Shown piece after piece: positions 17,032-27,217 of a stretch of 64,000 bases of DNA (its first letter is position 1; the number at the start of each line of letters is the position of its first letter). The notes under the pieces were generated by a model, which worked only from the letters and a program-made list of their open reading frames with translations, made no database searches and was not told the DNA's origin. A program made the translations under genes and the position numbers. The DNA comes from Pseudodesulfovibrio sp. (GTDB taxonomy: Bacteria > Desulfobacterota > Desulfovibrionia > Desulfovibrionales > Desulfovibrionaceae), in contig JADGEX010000001.1 of NCBI GenBank assembly GCA_016744135.1, forward strand, positions 569,029-633,028, written 5' to 3'.

Positions 17032-17912
17032 TGAACATAAAAGGACAAACCGTTGCCGTCCTTGGTGGAAAAACGGGCCTGCTCGGTCAAAGCTTGTGTT
17101 CTGCTTTTGCAGAGGCAGGAGCGCACCCAATAGCGCTTTCCAGTAAAGACTGCGATATCCTCGATCCTCAATCCGTAGAAGAAATACTAAATAAGGAAGA
17201 TCCCGATATTCTGATTAATGCGGCTGCTTACACGCAGGTGGATTTGGCAGAAGATGAACAGGAAAAGGCCTTCGCTCTCAACGCCACAGCACCACCTCTT
17301 TTGGCAACCTTGGCAGCGAGACGATCCATTCCCTTTGTTCACTACAGCACGGACTTTGTCTTTAAAGGGGATAAGACGTCGCCGTACACAGAATACGACG
17401 AAACAAGCGCATTTTCAGTATACGGCATTAGTAAGGCAGATGGAGAACGAGGACTCCTCAAACTAGGCTATGAGCGCACACTCATTATACGAATCTCCTG
17501 GTTATTCGGACCGGGTCGAATCAACTTTGTCGAAAAGATTCTCAATTTATGTGATACTCACAACACCCTGACAGTCGTCGAAGACCAATTTGGCTCTCCA
17601 TCATATACGCCGGACATCGCGACCGGCACTATCAAGCTGTTAAAAAAAGACGCCACAGGTATCTTCCACCTGGCTAACTCCGGCCAGACATCATGGCACG
17701 GACTGGCCAGTATGGCCGCAACTCTAGCGGGGAAAAAAAACTCTGTAACCCCCGTGTCGTCAAGCGAATATCCAACCAAAGCTGTCCGTCCGCGCTACTC
17801 TGTGTTGGATATATCCAAATACACACGAACAACCGGTATGACTCCTCGTAGATGGGAAGATGCTTTAAAAGAATATGTTCAGAACGAATTAGGCATGCAC
17901 TCCGAGGAATAA
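17031..17912 (+). CDS. rfbD: dTDP-4-dehydrorhamnose reductase
   Basis: 293 residues. ATG at 17031 overlaps the rfbB TAA by one base and has GAGGA nine bases upstream; an in-frame ATG at 17010 lies inside rfbB and is less likely. The Rossmann motif is GGKTGLLGQSL, and the catalytic pattern is STDFVFKG followed by YGISKADGE. RmlD reduces dTDP-4-keto-L-rhamnose to dTDP-L-rhamnose. Translational coupling to rfbB supports one pathway. It converges on the SulP gene with only 8 bp between stops. Confidence 0.93.
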   Translation: MNIKGQTVAVLGGKTGLLGQSLCSAFAEAGAHPIALSSKDCDILDPQSVEEILNKEDPDILINAAAYTQVDLAEDEQEKAFALNATAPPLLATLAARRSIPFVHYSTDFVFKGDKTSPYTEYDETSAFSVYGISKADGERGLLKLGYERTLIIRISWLFGPGRINFVEKILNLCDTHNTLTVVEDQFGSPSYTPDIATGTIKLLKKDATGIFHLANSGQTSWHGLASMAATLAGKKNSVTPVSSSEYPTKAVRPRYSVLDISKYTRTTGMTPRRWEDALKEYVQNELGMHSEE

Positions 17913-17920
17913 CTTGATGC

Positions 17921-20635
17921 CTACTGCATCAAATCCCGCACCCGCATATTCGCGTCAATCAAACGTTCTGACAAAAGGTTGATCAGAAAACGATTAATAG
18001 CGGTCACAAGCCGAGGTGCCCGATTTTCAATGGCATCAAGTTTTGCCAAAGTCATACGGTACAACACACAGTTCTCCGCAGCTCGAATAGTGGCAGAACG
18101 CGGTGCCAAAGTATAAATCCCCATTTCGCCAAAGACAGCTCCCGGGCCGACTTTTTTCAACCGCAAGATCTTGCCGCCTTCCATTTCCAGTTCAACATCG
18201 AGTCGACCTGACTCAACAAAAAACATGGAATCCGACACATCTCCCTGTCGAAATACGGCTTCACCGGGTTTTGCGACTTCTCGTTTGAGAACCTTCATCA
18301 AAGCCGGAATATATTTTTTTTCTGGGAATATTGGAGCCAAAAGTTCAGACAAATTCAACTGCTTGAGTTCCAGCATATTTTCTTCATCAAGCACACGGTT
18401 TTCACACCATTCCAAAGCATAATCCAAATTAAGAAACGACTTGAAAACACCTTCTTGATCACCAACAAGTCCAATCGCTTCCAAATGCTCTTCGAGTTCC
18501 AACGGGGCGTTGGTAATAATGAGTTCCATATCATACTCAGCGACCAGAATCCGCAGCTTGTCAAACCCGATACCCGCTGCCGAGGCAAACCCACTCACCA
18601 ATTTGAAATCCAGAATAAGGTACTCCACCGGCAACTGATTCCGATCATCGATTCGAAAACGCACATCCTTGAGCAACCGCTCCATGGCCCCCAGAAAAAG
18701 GAATCCCTGCAACCGCATAATATGGATATGATCCCCATATTCCTTGAGTGTCCGTTTTTGAATGGATGCACGATCAACATTACTATTATGATGAGCACCA
18801 GACAGGACGTTACGAACAACCCCATCCTTGCTGGCTCTGCTCACTGTAACCATAAGGGCCAATGCCACACCAAAACCGATACCTTCCAAAAGCCCCAAGC
18901 ACAACGTCGCCAAAAAGGTCAACCAGAGAAGCCAGATATCTGATCTACCAGTAAAAGCCGTCCGAGTTCGGAACATCCAGTCACGAATCAAATCTAGACC
19001 AGCATAAACAAGCAATCCTTCAGGGACGAATCGCGGAATCAAGGGCAGAACGACGTCTGCACAACAAAAACCAACGCCACACACCAAACCGGCCACGATA
19101 CCCGCGATAGGACCACGCCCACCTGAAGCATAACTGCCGGAGCTTCGCCCATAGGTAAGCGAAGCAGGCATCCCGCCACACAGACCGGAAATAATATTAG
19201 TCAAGCCAAGTGCACGATACTCCATATTAAGATCACTTTCCCGGCCTCGCAAAATTTCCAATCGAGTTGTTCGATACATGACAGTCAAAACGGCCAGCAC
19301 GACCATGGCGCCTATATACAAACTGTTGGCCTTAATAACCGCCCACTGAATATTATGAAAAAAGAACTCTGAATTCAGAACTTCGAAAGGGTACACCATT
19401 GTCGGCCCTTCAGGAAAAGCAACGGGAACTGCTAAAGCTCGAAGAGCATCGGTTCCGCCCCAAATGCCAGCCGCATACCCAACCCCTGATGCAACAAGAA
19501 TCATGGCCACCAGAAAAAGTGAATGCTTGGTCCGACACAGAGCGAGAAAAAGTACAACGCCAAAAACAAGACTGGGACCTATAGTCCGCAATGTTCCACC
19601 TGCATCAAAATCATTCGCAAAAGAGGTGATCACGGTATACGAATTGCTCCAATCAAGCCCCAAATGACCGATCCAATCAAATGCTCCCAAAAGTACAATA
19701 ATACCGACTGCGCCAATGACACCGCCGATGATTTGCAACGGGATATATCTGACATATTCACCCAGTCGAAATTTCGAAAGGACAAGAAGGCTCAAACCGA
19801 TAAGCACGGCCGCCAGTGCCACGCCGGCCAACAGAGTAGGAAGAACAAGCTCGGCAGACTCCATAGCCATAGTCCGATACATGCTCCCGACAAATAAAAA
19901 AATAACGGCTGTGAGTACTGTTTCCGGTCCGACCAATCCAAAAGGGATTCTCGAAAAAAAAGTATTGAAAATACTTCCGACAATCACACCAGTAAGAGCC
20001 GTACCAATAACATATGGTAAGAAATCGTAAGTTCCAGCATTGGCAGAAGCGAGCAAGGAAAGTGAATACACAAAAAACAATGCCAAAACACCCGAAACGA
20101 TGCCGGCATATAAATTAAGCATAAAAGATCCCCTGAACAACCGCCAACGGTCAGGATCTTTCACGTGATCGATGTTCTCTGAACTGCCATCAAACTGAGC
20201 GTCCCAGACCTGCGCTTCTTCAACTTCGGCGAGGTCACTGACATCAACATCACTCTCATCAATTCCCAGCACACCCGACACTGGAACAAGTGAAGCTCCG
20301 CACTTGGAACACACATCTTCATGCCCGGCATCCTGAACATGCCCACACTTGGCGCAAATCACATCATCTGAATCGTCCAGTTCTACAGTCACATTCTGAT
20401 TGTCGAGATCAATGGATTCTATAGGAGTACCATCGCCACCAACTGATTCCGGGACACCAGTTGTTACTGAAGAGTCATCCTCTTCAAACTCCACGTCATA
20501 CGGAATTGCTTCCTCAGGAAGTTGGTCCAGAATAACTACACCATGTCCGCAATCAGGACACTTGGCCTTTTTTCCAGTCAACTTGGCCGGAACCTCGCGC
20601 TCATAGCCGCAGGAATCGCATTTGAAAATCGCCAC
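17921..20635 (-). CDS. SulP-family transporter with N-terminal zinc ribbons, STAS and cNMP-binding domains
   Basis: 904 residues in a rare order. Two zinc ribbons open the protein: Cys6, 9, 26, 29 and Cys94, 97, 109, 112, joined by a 60-residue acidic linker. About 170-600 is an SLC26/SulP membrane domain with ten or more helices (GGMPASLTYGRSSGSYASGG region conserved). A STAS-like domain follows (about 645-750), then a cyclic-nucleotide-binding domain near the C terminus (RQGDVSDSMFFVESG, GAVFGEMGIYTLAPRSATIRA). SulP proteins carry sulfate, bicarbonate or other anions. The cNMP motif keeps the GE and RSA(T) residues that bind nucleotide in CAP-type domains. The anion is unknown. Convergent with rfbD. 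Confidence 0.9.
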   Translation of the reverse strand: MAIFKCDSCGYEREVPAKLTGKKAKCPDCGHGVVILDQLPEEAIPYDVEFEEDDSSVTTGVPESVGGDGTPIESIDLDNQNVTVELDDSDDVICAKCGHVQDAGHEDVCSKCGASLVPVSGVLGIDESDVDVSDLAEVEEAQVWDAQFDGSSENIDHVKDPDRWRLFRGSFMLNLYAGIVSGVLALFFVYSLSLLASANAGTYDFLPYVIGTALTGVIVGSIFNTFFSRIPFGLVGPETVLTAVIFLFVGSMYRTMAMESAELVLPTLLAGVALAAVLIGLSLLVLSKFRLGEYVRYIPLQIIGGVIGAVGIIVLLGAFDWIGHLGLDWSNSYTVITSFANDFDAGGTLRTIGPSLVFGVVLFLALCRTKHSLFLVAMILVASGVGYAAGIWGGTDALRALAVPVAFPEGPTMVYPFEVLNSEFFFHNIQWAVIKANSLYIGAMVVLAVLTVMYRTTRLEILRGRESDLNMEYRALGLTNIISGLCGGMPASLTYGRSSGSYASGGRGPIAGIVAGLVCGVGFCCADVVLPLIPRFVPEGLLVYAGLDLIRDWMFRTRTAFTGRSDIWLLWLTFLATLCLGLLEGIGFGVALALMVTVSRASKDGVVRNVLSGAHHNSNVDRASIQKRTLKEYGDHIHIMRLQGFLFLGAMERLLKDVRFRIDDRNQLPVEYLILDFKLVSGFASAAGIGFDKLRILVAEYDMELIITNAPLELEEHLEAIGLVGDQEGVFKSFLNLDYALEWCENRVLDEENMLELKQLNLSELLAPIFPEKKYIPALMKVLKREVAKPGEAVFRQGDVSDSMFFVESGRLDVELEMEGGKILRLKKVGPGAVFGEMGIYTLAPRSATIRAAENCVLYRMTLAKLDAIENRAPRLVTAINRFLINLLSERLIDANMRVRDLMQ

Positions 20636-20908
20636 TATCTACCACCAGAACCCATAAGATATACAGTAGAGCCGGACCACTACTCCGGTAAGAACATTGT
20701 CTCAGTCTTTTAAGTACATACGTGAAGCACCGCACGCACGCAAGCTGTCCAACGATTTTCTGCCGTAGAACTTTTTTCATAAAACACATCGCAAGATATA
20801 AAGTTCTCCATCTAACCGTCGATAAGATGTGCACGAGTGAGGTGTAATGTGCACACGGACCGTGCCGACTCCCCCGTTTAAAGCGATATCCCACGGAAGG
20901 GACGCAAT

Positions 20909-21811
20909 ATGAAGCCAAACACCGTTTCTATAATAATTTCCGATCTGGAAACACACAGCAGTCTCATGCGACTGCTGCATTCCATTTCCCGACAGTCCAC
21001 TGGACTGGAAGATATGGAAATTATCGTAATTGGCAACGGTAGACACGCACCATCCGATCCTTCCTTATGGCGAAATGTCACCGGCATCGACGCAATACGT
21101 CTCGAAGAAATAGACTCTTCCATCACTTGCTCAGCGGCCAAGAATATGGCAGCAATACGCGCTAACGGTGACAAGCTCATATTCCTTCACCCAGACTACC
21201 GTCTTGACCCCAAATACATTACCACGGCCCTTTCTGTTTTCGATGACCATCCCGAAACTGACATTATGTACTCGGACTATATCCGACTCGCTCCGACTGA
21301 CAAAACCGGACGCCCCGGAATTATCCAACTCCCCGCCTTCCGTGAAGGATTACTTCAGGCACGAGGGTTTCTCGGGCCAGCGGTATTGTTGACACGTAAA
21401 GCATGGGAAAGCACACTGGGTTTCAGAGAAAACACTACATATTCCGACTGGGATTTATGGGTACAGGCCGCACTGGCCGGAAATAATTTCTATCATGTGA
21501 ACTACCCTCTGGCTTCCTGTGAGCACCATAAGGTTTCATTCAAGGAACGCGCCGAAGATGGCCGATACAAAGCAATGATTGTTATCAATAACCAAGGGTT
21601 CTTCCATGAGCACATCGTGCGTTGGGCTCTCTCCTACCTGCGCGGCAAATCCTGGGCCGAAGCATATAATTTCATGACTATTCCCGGCCCCATTGATGTT
21701 ACACGAATGATGCACGACCACGCCATAAAGACTATGGGTGTGGACGTCATGACAAAAAAAGCTGTTCAGCAATTTGACCACGCAGTGACAAACACCAAGG
21801 TTGCCCTCTAA
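20909..21811 (+). CDS. Glycosyltransferase family 2
   Basis: 300 residues with a GT-A fold. The N terminus TVSIIISDLETHSSL and the strand MEIIVIGNG are typical, SAAKNMAAIRANGDKLIFLHPDYRL supplies the nucleotide-sugar and DxD-like region (here HPDYR), and TYSDWDLWVQAAL is the W-rich acceptor-side motif. ATG follows GGAAGGGA. No transmembrane helix is evident. It ends in a bidirectional terminator shared with the aminotransferase gene. Sugar and acceptor unknown; envelope glycan or protein glycosylation is likely. Confidence 0.83.
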   Translation: MKPNTVSIIISDLETHSSLMRLLHSISRQSTGLEDMEIIVIGNGRHAPSDPSLWRNVTGIDAIRLEEIDSSITCSAAKNMAAIRANGDKLIFLHPDYRLDPKYITTALSVFDDHPETDIMYSDYIRLAPTDKTGRPGIIQLPAFREGLLQARGFLGPAVLLTRKAWESTLGFRENTTYSDWDLWVQAALAGNNFYHVNYPLASCEHHKVSFKERAEDGRYKAMIVINNQGFFHEHIVRWALSYLRGKSWAEAYNFMTIPGPIDVTRMMHDHAIKTMGVDVMTKKAVQQFDHAVTNTKVAL

Positions 21812-21842
21812 AAAAAGGCCACCCGAAACCGGATGGCCTTTG
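21811..21842 (+). terminator. Bidirectional terminator
   Basis: The stem GGCCACCCG / CCGGATGGCC with a three-base loop is flanked by seven A on one side and TTTG on the other. It starts at the stop codon of the plus-strand glycosyltransferase and, on the minus strand with its run of seven T, closes the ilvE-like gene ending at 21865. Confidence 0.9.
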
Positions 21843-21864
21843 CACATATTTTTCTACTTAATTT

Positions 21865-22806
21865 CTACAACTGAATTCCGTTCTCCATCAAATCCTGCTT
21901 GAGCAATTCACGAAGTCTTTTGGCGATTGGGCCGGGCTTAACATTGTAAATAGGCTTGTCATTATACCGGACAACCGAAATTGCATCGCCAGTCGTACCG
22001 ACAATAATTACCTCTTTTGCCATCAGAATTTCTTCTTCACGAATGCCCCGGAAAATGACAGAGACATCGTCCTTTATCAGGTCCACGGCCCGCAACATGG
22101 TGGTACCGGGTAAGGCATTGGTGAATTCAGGGATAATCAACTTACCATTTTCATTAACGATACAGACATTTTCAACAGCCCCTTCGGCCAGAAACCCCTC
22201 ATCATCGTAACAAAATGGATAGTCATACCCTTTCTCTGTAGCCTCACGTTTCATCAAAACGTTGGGCAAATAATCAATGGATTTGATAGTCGCCAAATAC
22301 GACTGCTTGGCCGGAATCGATGTTTTGAATGCGGTCACACCGTTTTCATAAGCCGACTCGGTTTTGATGTAGAGATCATAAGCCACCACATAAAGGCTCG
22401 TTTCAGGACACTCCACAGGATCTACGCCGAAGCCTCCCGGTCCACGCCCAATCATCACCCGCGCCATACCGGTTTCACGACCTCCAGCACGACAGACTTC
22501 CATGACTAACTCGCTGATTTCTTCCCAGGAACACGGGGGGTCCATAAAAATGGATTCACAGGAACGCTTCATGCGCTCCATGTGCGCGTCAAGCTGATAC
22601 AACTTGCCGCCAACAAACTTCATGACCTCAAAAATACCATCACCACGATGCACCAGATGGTCATCCCACGGCATGAGCATAACTTCAGGGTCCAAACAAA
22701 TCATGCCCACACTGTGATCGTAAAAGGCGTGAACTTTACCGCTAACAGGCCGTTCGACAGCTGTCAGGGCATCTATATAACCTTTGGAATCGGTGACTTT
22801 TACCAC
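21865..22806 (-). CDS. ilvE: Class IV aminotransferase (branched-chain or D-amino-acid type)
   Basis: 313 residues, PLP fold type IV. The catalytic lysine is in ATIKSIDYLPNVL, the phosphate-binding segment in GAVENVCIV, and TNALPGTTM and VGTTGDAI close the cofactor site. The start is GTG at 22806 with AAGGA upstream. It lies 12 bp after asd on the same strand, so the two probably share a transcript of amino-acid genes. The family includes IlvE, D-alanine aminotransferase and aminodeoxychorismate lyase; branched-chain specificity is the likeliest but cannot be proven from the motifs. Confidence 0.8.
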   Translation of the reverse strand: MVKVTDSKGYIDALTAVERPVSGKVHAFYDHSVGMICLDPEVMLMPWDDHLVHRGDGIFEVMKFVGGKLYQLDAHMERMKRSCESIFMDPPCSWEEISELVMEVCRAGGRETGMARVMIGRGPGGFGVDPVECPETSLYVVAYDLYIKTESAYENGVTAFKTSIPAKQSYLATIKSIDYLPNVLMKREATEKGYDYPFCYDDEGFLAEGAVENVCIVNENGKLIIPEFTNALPGTTMLRAVDLIKDDVSVIFRGIREEEILMAKEVIIVGTTGDAISVVRYNDKPIYNVKPGPIAKRLRELLKQDLMENGIQL

Positions 22807-22818
22807 AAAAAAATCCTT

Positions 22819-23844
22819 TTAAGGTACGCGAACCAAATCTCGTTCAATCAGAGTCTCAGCGATCTGGACAGTGTTCAATGCAGCACCCTTGCGAATGTTA
22901 TCGGAAACAACCCACATATTAATGCCATTCTCAATGGTCTCATCCTCACGGATACGGCCGACATACGTCGCATCGTCACCCGCTGCATTGACAGGCATGG
23001 GGTAGGCGTTCTTCTCAGGATAATCTTCAATAATAATACCAGGGGATTTCGCTAATAATGAACGAACATCGTCCGCGCTCAACTTTTCCTCGGTCTCAAT
23101 ATTCACGGCTTCGGAATGACCGTAAAAAACCGGGACACGCACACACGTGGCGGTCACTTTAATAGTCGGATCACCCATGATCTTAACAGTCTCATGGACC
23201 ATCTTCATCTCTTCTTTGGTGTACCCATTGTCCATAAAGACATCGATATGCGGGAGGCAGTTAAAGGCAATCTGATGCGGATAAACATCAGCAACCACAG
23301 GTTGGCCAGACAAAAGTCGACGCACCTGATTTTCCAGCTCTTCAATGGCTTTCTGCCCACTACCGGAAACGGCCTGATATGTAGAAACAACAACGCGCTT
23401 GATCCGCGCTTCATCATGAATGGGCTTGAGAGCCACCATCAGTTGAATGGTCGAACAATTGGGGTTGGCGATGATACCCTTATGCCAATCGAGATCCTCC
23501 GGGTTCACTTCGGGAACTACCAAAGGGCATTCGTCATCCATGCGCCAAGCAGCAGAATTATCTACCACCACACAACCTGATTTTGCAGCAATAGGAGCAT
23601 ATTTTTTACTGGTTTCACCACCTGCGGAAAACAACGCCAAATCAACACCCTCGAAAGAATTCTCTGTCAATTCCACGACAGACAATTCCTCACCCTTGCA
23701 GGTCACTTTCTTGCCAACGCTTCTCGACGAAGCCAAGGGAATGACCTTGCTGTAAGGGAAATTACGCTGTTCCAAAACCTGCAACATTTCCTGACCAACT
23801 GCGCCTGTTGCGCCACATATGGCCACTACCAGATTCTTATTCAT
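22819..23844 (-). CDS. asd: Aspartate-semialdehyde dehydrogenase
   Basis: 341 residues. NADP motif GATGAVGQEMLQVL (about 10-23), catalytic cysteine in NPNCST (about 128-133), GSGQKAIEEL and the histidine region typical of bacterial Asd. It reduces aspartyl phosphate to the semialdehyde that feeds lysine, diaminopimelate, threonine and methionine synthesis. Start ATG follows GGGAG. Followed by the aminotransferase gene and preceded by metF at 16 bp, a small amino-acid/one-carbon operon. Confidence 0.95.
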   Translation of the reverse strand: MNKNLVVAICGATGAVGQEMLQVLEQRNFPYSKVIPLASSRSVGKKVTCKGEELSVVELTENSFEGVDLALFSAGGETSKKYAPIAAKSGCVVVDNSAAWRMDDECPLVVPEVNPEDLDWHKGIIANPNCSTIQLMVALKPIHDEARIKRVVVSTYQAVSGSGQKAIEELENQVRRLLSGQPVVADVYPHQIAFNCLPHIDVFMDNGYTKEEMKMVHETVKIMGDPTIKVTATCVRVPVFYGHSEAVNIETEEKLSADDVRSLLAKSPGIIIEDYPEKNAYPMPVNAAGDDATYVGRIREDETIENGINMWVVSDNIRKGAALNTVQIAETLIERDLVRVP

Positions 23845-23859
23845 ATCCTACTCCCAACT

Positions 23860-24732
23860 CTAAAACTTTAAATTCTGTCCGATTTCGAGACACGCCTTGG
23901 TCTGATTAAGCGTATACAAATGAACGCCCGGCGCACCACCGTCGATAAGTTCCTGTGCCTGCCTTGTCGCGTAATCAATACCCAACCTATATACGGCATC
24001 ATCCCCGCCCTCTTCGTGGGCTTTCTCAAGACTACTGAGAAACTTCCCGGGAATGGCAGCGCCACACAACCCTAAAATAAACTTGGCAGATTTAAGAGTC
24101 ATGATAGGCAGGATACCAGGAATAACTGGCACGTAAGAACCAAGAGCCTTGAGTCTCTCAACGTAATCAAAATAGACACGGTTATCGAAAAACAACTGCG
24201 TCACCAGAAACTGCGCCCCCATCTGTACCTTCTTGTTGACCATTTCCAGGTCGGATTGAATGGAAGGTGACTCAAAATGAGGTTCAGGATAAGCAGCCCC
24301 GCCAACGCACATCTCTGGATAATGCGCTTTGATATATTTAATGACATCCGTTGCGTGCTTAAATTCTTGAGAATCAAAATCGAAATCGTCCTCGCCACGC
24401 GGCGGATCACCACGTAAGGCCAAAACATTCTGTATATCAGCATCGCGGAGGCTTCGTAGGAAGTCGTCCAGCTTATCGGCAGACGCACCAACACTCGTCA
24501 AATGAGTAATCGGCTCAATGCCATGATCCTGTTTCATTCGGGTGGCAATTTCCAAGGTATTATCCTGAGTCCCACCACCAGCACCATATGTAACAGATGC
24601 AAACAAGGGGTTCAGAACCTTGAGCTGATCAACGACCTCAAAAAATTGAGGCCAGATTTCCTTTTCCCTTGGGGGGAAAAACTCTAAAGAGATGAAAGGG
24701 GACTGCCCTTCGATCAAATCACAAACTCGCAA
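23860..24732 (-). CDS. metF: 5,10-methylenetetrahydrofolate reductase
   Basis: 290 residues, an FAD-dependent TIM barrel. Visible signatures: SLEFFPPREKE at the N terminus, VTYGAGGGTQ, LALRGDPPRG and GAQFLVTQLFFD. It makes 5-methyl-THF for methionine synthesis or the methyl branch of the Wood-Ljungdahl route. The start is TTG at 24732, supported by GGAG seven bases upstream and by the conserved N terminus beginning only 12 residues later. Confidence 0.95.
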   Translation of the reverse strand: MRVCDLIEGQSPFISLEFFPPREKEIWPQFFEVVDQLKVLNPLFASVTYGAGGGTQDNTLEIATRMKQDHGIEPITHLTSVGASADKLDDFLRSLRDADIQNVLALRGDPPRGEDDFDFDSQEFKHATDVIKYIKAHYPEMCVGGAAYPEPHFESPSIQSDLEMVNKKVQMGAQFLVTQLFFDNRVYFDYVERLKALGSYVPVIPGILPIMTLKSAKFILGLCGAAIPGKFLSSLEKAHEEGGDDAVYRLGIDYATRQAQELIDGGAPGVHLYTLNQTKACLEIGQNLKF

Positions 24733-24842
24733 TGCTTCTCTCCTTCAACGGTATATGCATAATCGCACCCTTCTTAGGGTAAGAGACATTACATACTCTT
24801 TCTTGCAGCAACCTTCAATGGAGAAATTCGAGGAATTCCCGC

Positions 24843-25247
24843 TTAGGTATTCTGCCACCGTGAATGAAGAGCTTCAACGATAGCAATATCGGCAGGAAGA
24901 TAGTCCAAAGTTGGCAAACAGGACGGGCTAACCCAAGTAAACTGTTGTTTTTCCATCATCTTCAAACTGCCTGAATAGCTATAAATATGATAGAAATACA
25001 AACAGACAAAAAATTCATCATACTCATGCTCAAGATCACACCAATATTCAAACTTGGTCGGAGTAACCCCAAGCTCCTCCTGAAATTCACGAACTAAAGC
25101 GTCGTCACGGATTTCGCCTTTTTCTATCTTACCGCCCGGGAACTCCCACCAGCCCGCCATGCGCGCGCCTTCAGGGCGCTGAACAGCAAGATACTCCCCA
25201 TCACGCCAGATAATACCGGCCACGACTTCCAAACGCGGCTTCATCAT
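24843..25247 (-). CDS. mutT: MutT-type Nudix hydrolase
   Basis: 134 residues, typical for MutT. The Nudix box is complete: GKIEKGE followed by seven residues and REFQEELGV. N-terminal AGIIWRDGEYLAVQRP and WEFPGG match 8-oxo-dGTP diphosphatases that clean the nucleotide pool. Its ATG overlaps the stop of the ABC-F gene by four bases (ATGA), so translation is coupled although the functions differ. Confidence 0.92.
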   Translation of the reverse strand: MMKPRLEVVAGIIWRDGEYLAVQRPEGARMAGWWEFPGGKIEKGEIRDDALVREFQEELGVTPTKFEYWCDLEHEYDEFFVCLYFYHIYSYSGSLKMMEKQQFTWVSPSCLPTLDYLPADIAIVEALHSRWQNT

Positions 25248-27217
25248 TCCTCTCCCACTTCTGACGTAAGAGCTTCAATCTTCTCTTCAAGTTCTCCCAT
25301 ACGCAACATCAGATTTTCAGCCCATTCAGAAGCTTCCTTGTACGCATTATTCAACTTAAGCGCTTCCTCCGGCTTCTCATATGTAACGGGATCATTCATT
25401 TTTTCTTCAAGCAAGGCCTGCTCGTCAAGCACCTTTTCCCAATCTCCCTCAAGCTTGTCATATTCCTTCTTGAGCGGTTTGAGAGTGCGATACAATCGGT
25501 TGCGCTCTTCTGCCTGACGACGTTTCTCTTCCTTAGATAGCTTCCGTTTTTCACGCACTTCTTCAGAGTTACACGCAGCCAGTCCTACTCGGCATGCCTC
25601 TTCCTGCTTGCTCTTGGCATGATACGCCTCAAACCCACCGAGATGCTGAGTTAAACCATCTTTATCCAAAGCCCATATTTCTTCAGCCACTTCGTTAAGC
25701 AGATATCTGTCATGCGCCACGAAAAGTAAGGTACCCGCATAATTTTTAAGCGCACGAATAAGTCCTTCACGAGTCTCAATATCAAGATGGTTGGTCGGTT
25801 CATCAAGAATCAGGAAATTCGATCGAGATAAAAATAAAGTAGCAAGCAAGAGTCGACTTTTTTCACCACCAGACAATCCCTTGATCTTACGCTCAAAAAA
25901 AGACTCGCCTAACAAAAACAAACCAAGCACACTCATAACCTGTTCTTCGGTCAAATTTGAATCAGACAACCGCCTGATTTCACCAATGACAGAATTATCA
26001 AGATTGAGAATTTCATGCTGATGCTGACTAAAATAACCAAGATCAGTACCACTACCGACTTTGACATGGCCTGCTGTAGGCGTCAGCGAACCGGTTATCA
26101 GTTTAAGCAACGTTGACTTTCCCGCACCATTGGGGGCAACCACAGCGACCTTCTTGCCGCGAAAAAGCTGAAAATCGAGTGTAGGCCACACAGATTCAAC
26201 GCCATCATAATGAAATTCGAGATCTACAGCGGAGGCCGGAACCTTGTCCCCGCGCTTGGGTTCAGGCAGACGAAAATTCAGACTTCTTCCTCGGTGGGAA
26301 GCGGCCTGAGCTTCCTTGATCTGGTTCAACTCCTGTTCCAGCTTTTCCACCTTCTTCAATTTACTCTGCGCCTGTGCAGCCTTACGCGCTTTAACACGAA
26401 ACTTATTGATATATTTATATTCGTTATCAATCCGTGCCGACAGCTTATCCGCTTCTTTCTGACGTTGCGACCGGTTCTCTTCGTCCCAGACCAAAAATTC
26501 ATCAAAAGAACCTTTACGAAAAACAGGTTTGCCTGTTCCAAGGAACAAAACATGTGTGCCTACACGGTTAAGAAAAATACGATCATGAACAACGAATGCC
26601 AATGTGCCACGAAAGCCGAGGAGATACTCCTCAAGCCACTCTACAGCTTCGAGATCAAGATGGTTGGTCGGTTCATCAAGGAGAAGAATATCGGCACCCT
26701 GCAAAAGCACTCTGCCGAGTTTTGCTCGTTCACGCCAACCACCGGATAATTCTCCGATATCTTTCAATAAATCGTCATCACTAAACCCTAAGCCGGTTAA
26801 AATAGCTCGAGCCTTATGATCAGGATTATAACCATACCGCTCCTCAAATTCGGCCTGACGATGGGACAGTTTTTCAATACGCGCATTATCATCGGCTGCA
26901 ACAGCCTTTTCCCATTCTTCCCAAAACTCATTCCATGACGGCAATGCCGACAGAACCCAAGACAACAATTGATGCTCTAACACCGTCCCGGTCATTTCCT
27001 GCGCAACATATCCAACCTGCGCCCCCTTGGACAACGTCAACTGTCCTGTATCCGGTTCAATCTCCCCGGCCAGAACCTTGAGCAACGTACTCTTCCCGCA
27101 ACCATTTGGCCCGGTCAGGGCAAGACGCATGCCCGGTGTGACCTCAAAAGCCACATCAGAAAAAACAGGTTCTCCACCATAGGATTTACTAAGACTCTGA
27201 ACAGTAATTCGCGACAT
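25244..27217 (-). CDS. ABC-F family ATPase (translation factor type)
   Basis: 657 residues with two nucleotide-binding domains and no membrane segment. Walker A: GPNGCGKST and APNGAGKST. Signatures: LSGGWRERAKL and LSGGEKSRLLL. Walker B: LLLDEPTNHLD twice. The interdomain linker (about 260-320) is rich in Lys/Arg and helical, the ribosome-contact element of ABC-F proteins, and the C terminus is a coiled coil as in Uup/EttA relatives. ATG at 27217 gives a normal N terminus (SRITVQSLSKSYGG); a 20-residue upstream extension has no ribosome site. The precise subfamily is not assigned. Confidence 0.9.
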   Translation of the reverse strand: MSRITVQSLSKSYGGEPVFSDVAFEVTPGMRLALTGPNGCGKSTLLKVLAGEIEPDTGQLTLSKGAQVGYVAQEMTGTVLEHQLLSWVLSALPSWNEFWEEWEKAVAADDNARIEKLSHRQAEFEERYGYNPDHKARAILTGLGFSDDDLLKDIGELSGGWRERAKLGRVLLQGADILLLDEPTNHLDLEAVEWLEEYLLGFRGTLAFVVHDRIFLNRVGTHVLFLGTGKPVFRKGSFDEFLVWDEENRSQRQKEADKLSARIDNEYKYINKFRVKARKAAQAQSKLKKVEKLEQELNQIKEAQAASHRGRSLNFRLPEPKRGDKVPASAVDLEFHYDGVESVWPTLDFQLFRGKKVAVVAPNGAGKSTLLKLITGSLTPTAGHVKVGSGTDLGYFSQHQHEILNLDNSVIGEIRRLSDSNLTEEQVMSVLGLFLLGESFFERKIKGLSGGEKSRLLLATLFLSRSNFLILDEPTNHLDIETREGLIRALKNYAGTLLFVAHDRYLLNEVAEEIWALDKDGLTQHLGGFEAYHAKSKQEEACRVGLAACNSEEVREKRKLSKEEKRRQAEERNRLYRTLKPLKKEYDKLEGDWEKVLDEQALLEEKMNDPVTYEKPEEALKLNNAYKEASEWAENLMLRMGELEEKIEALTSEVGEE

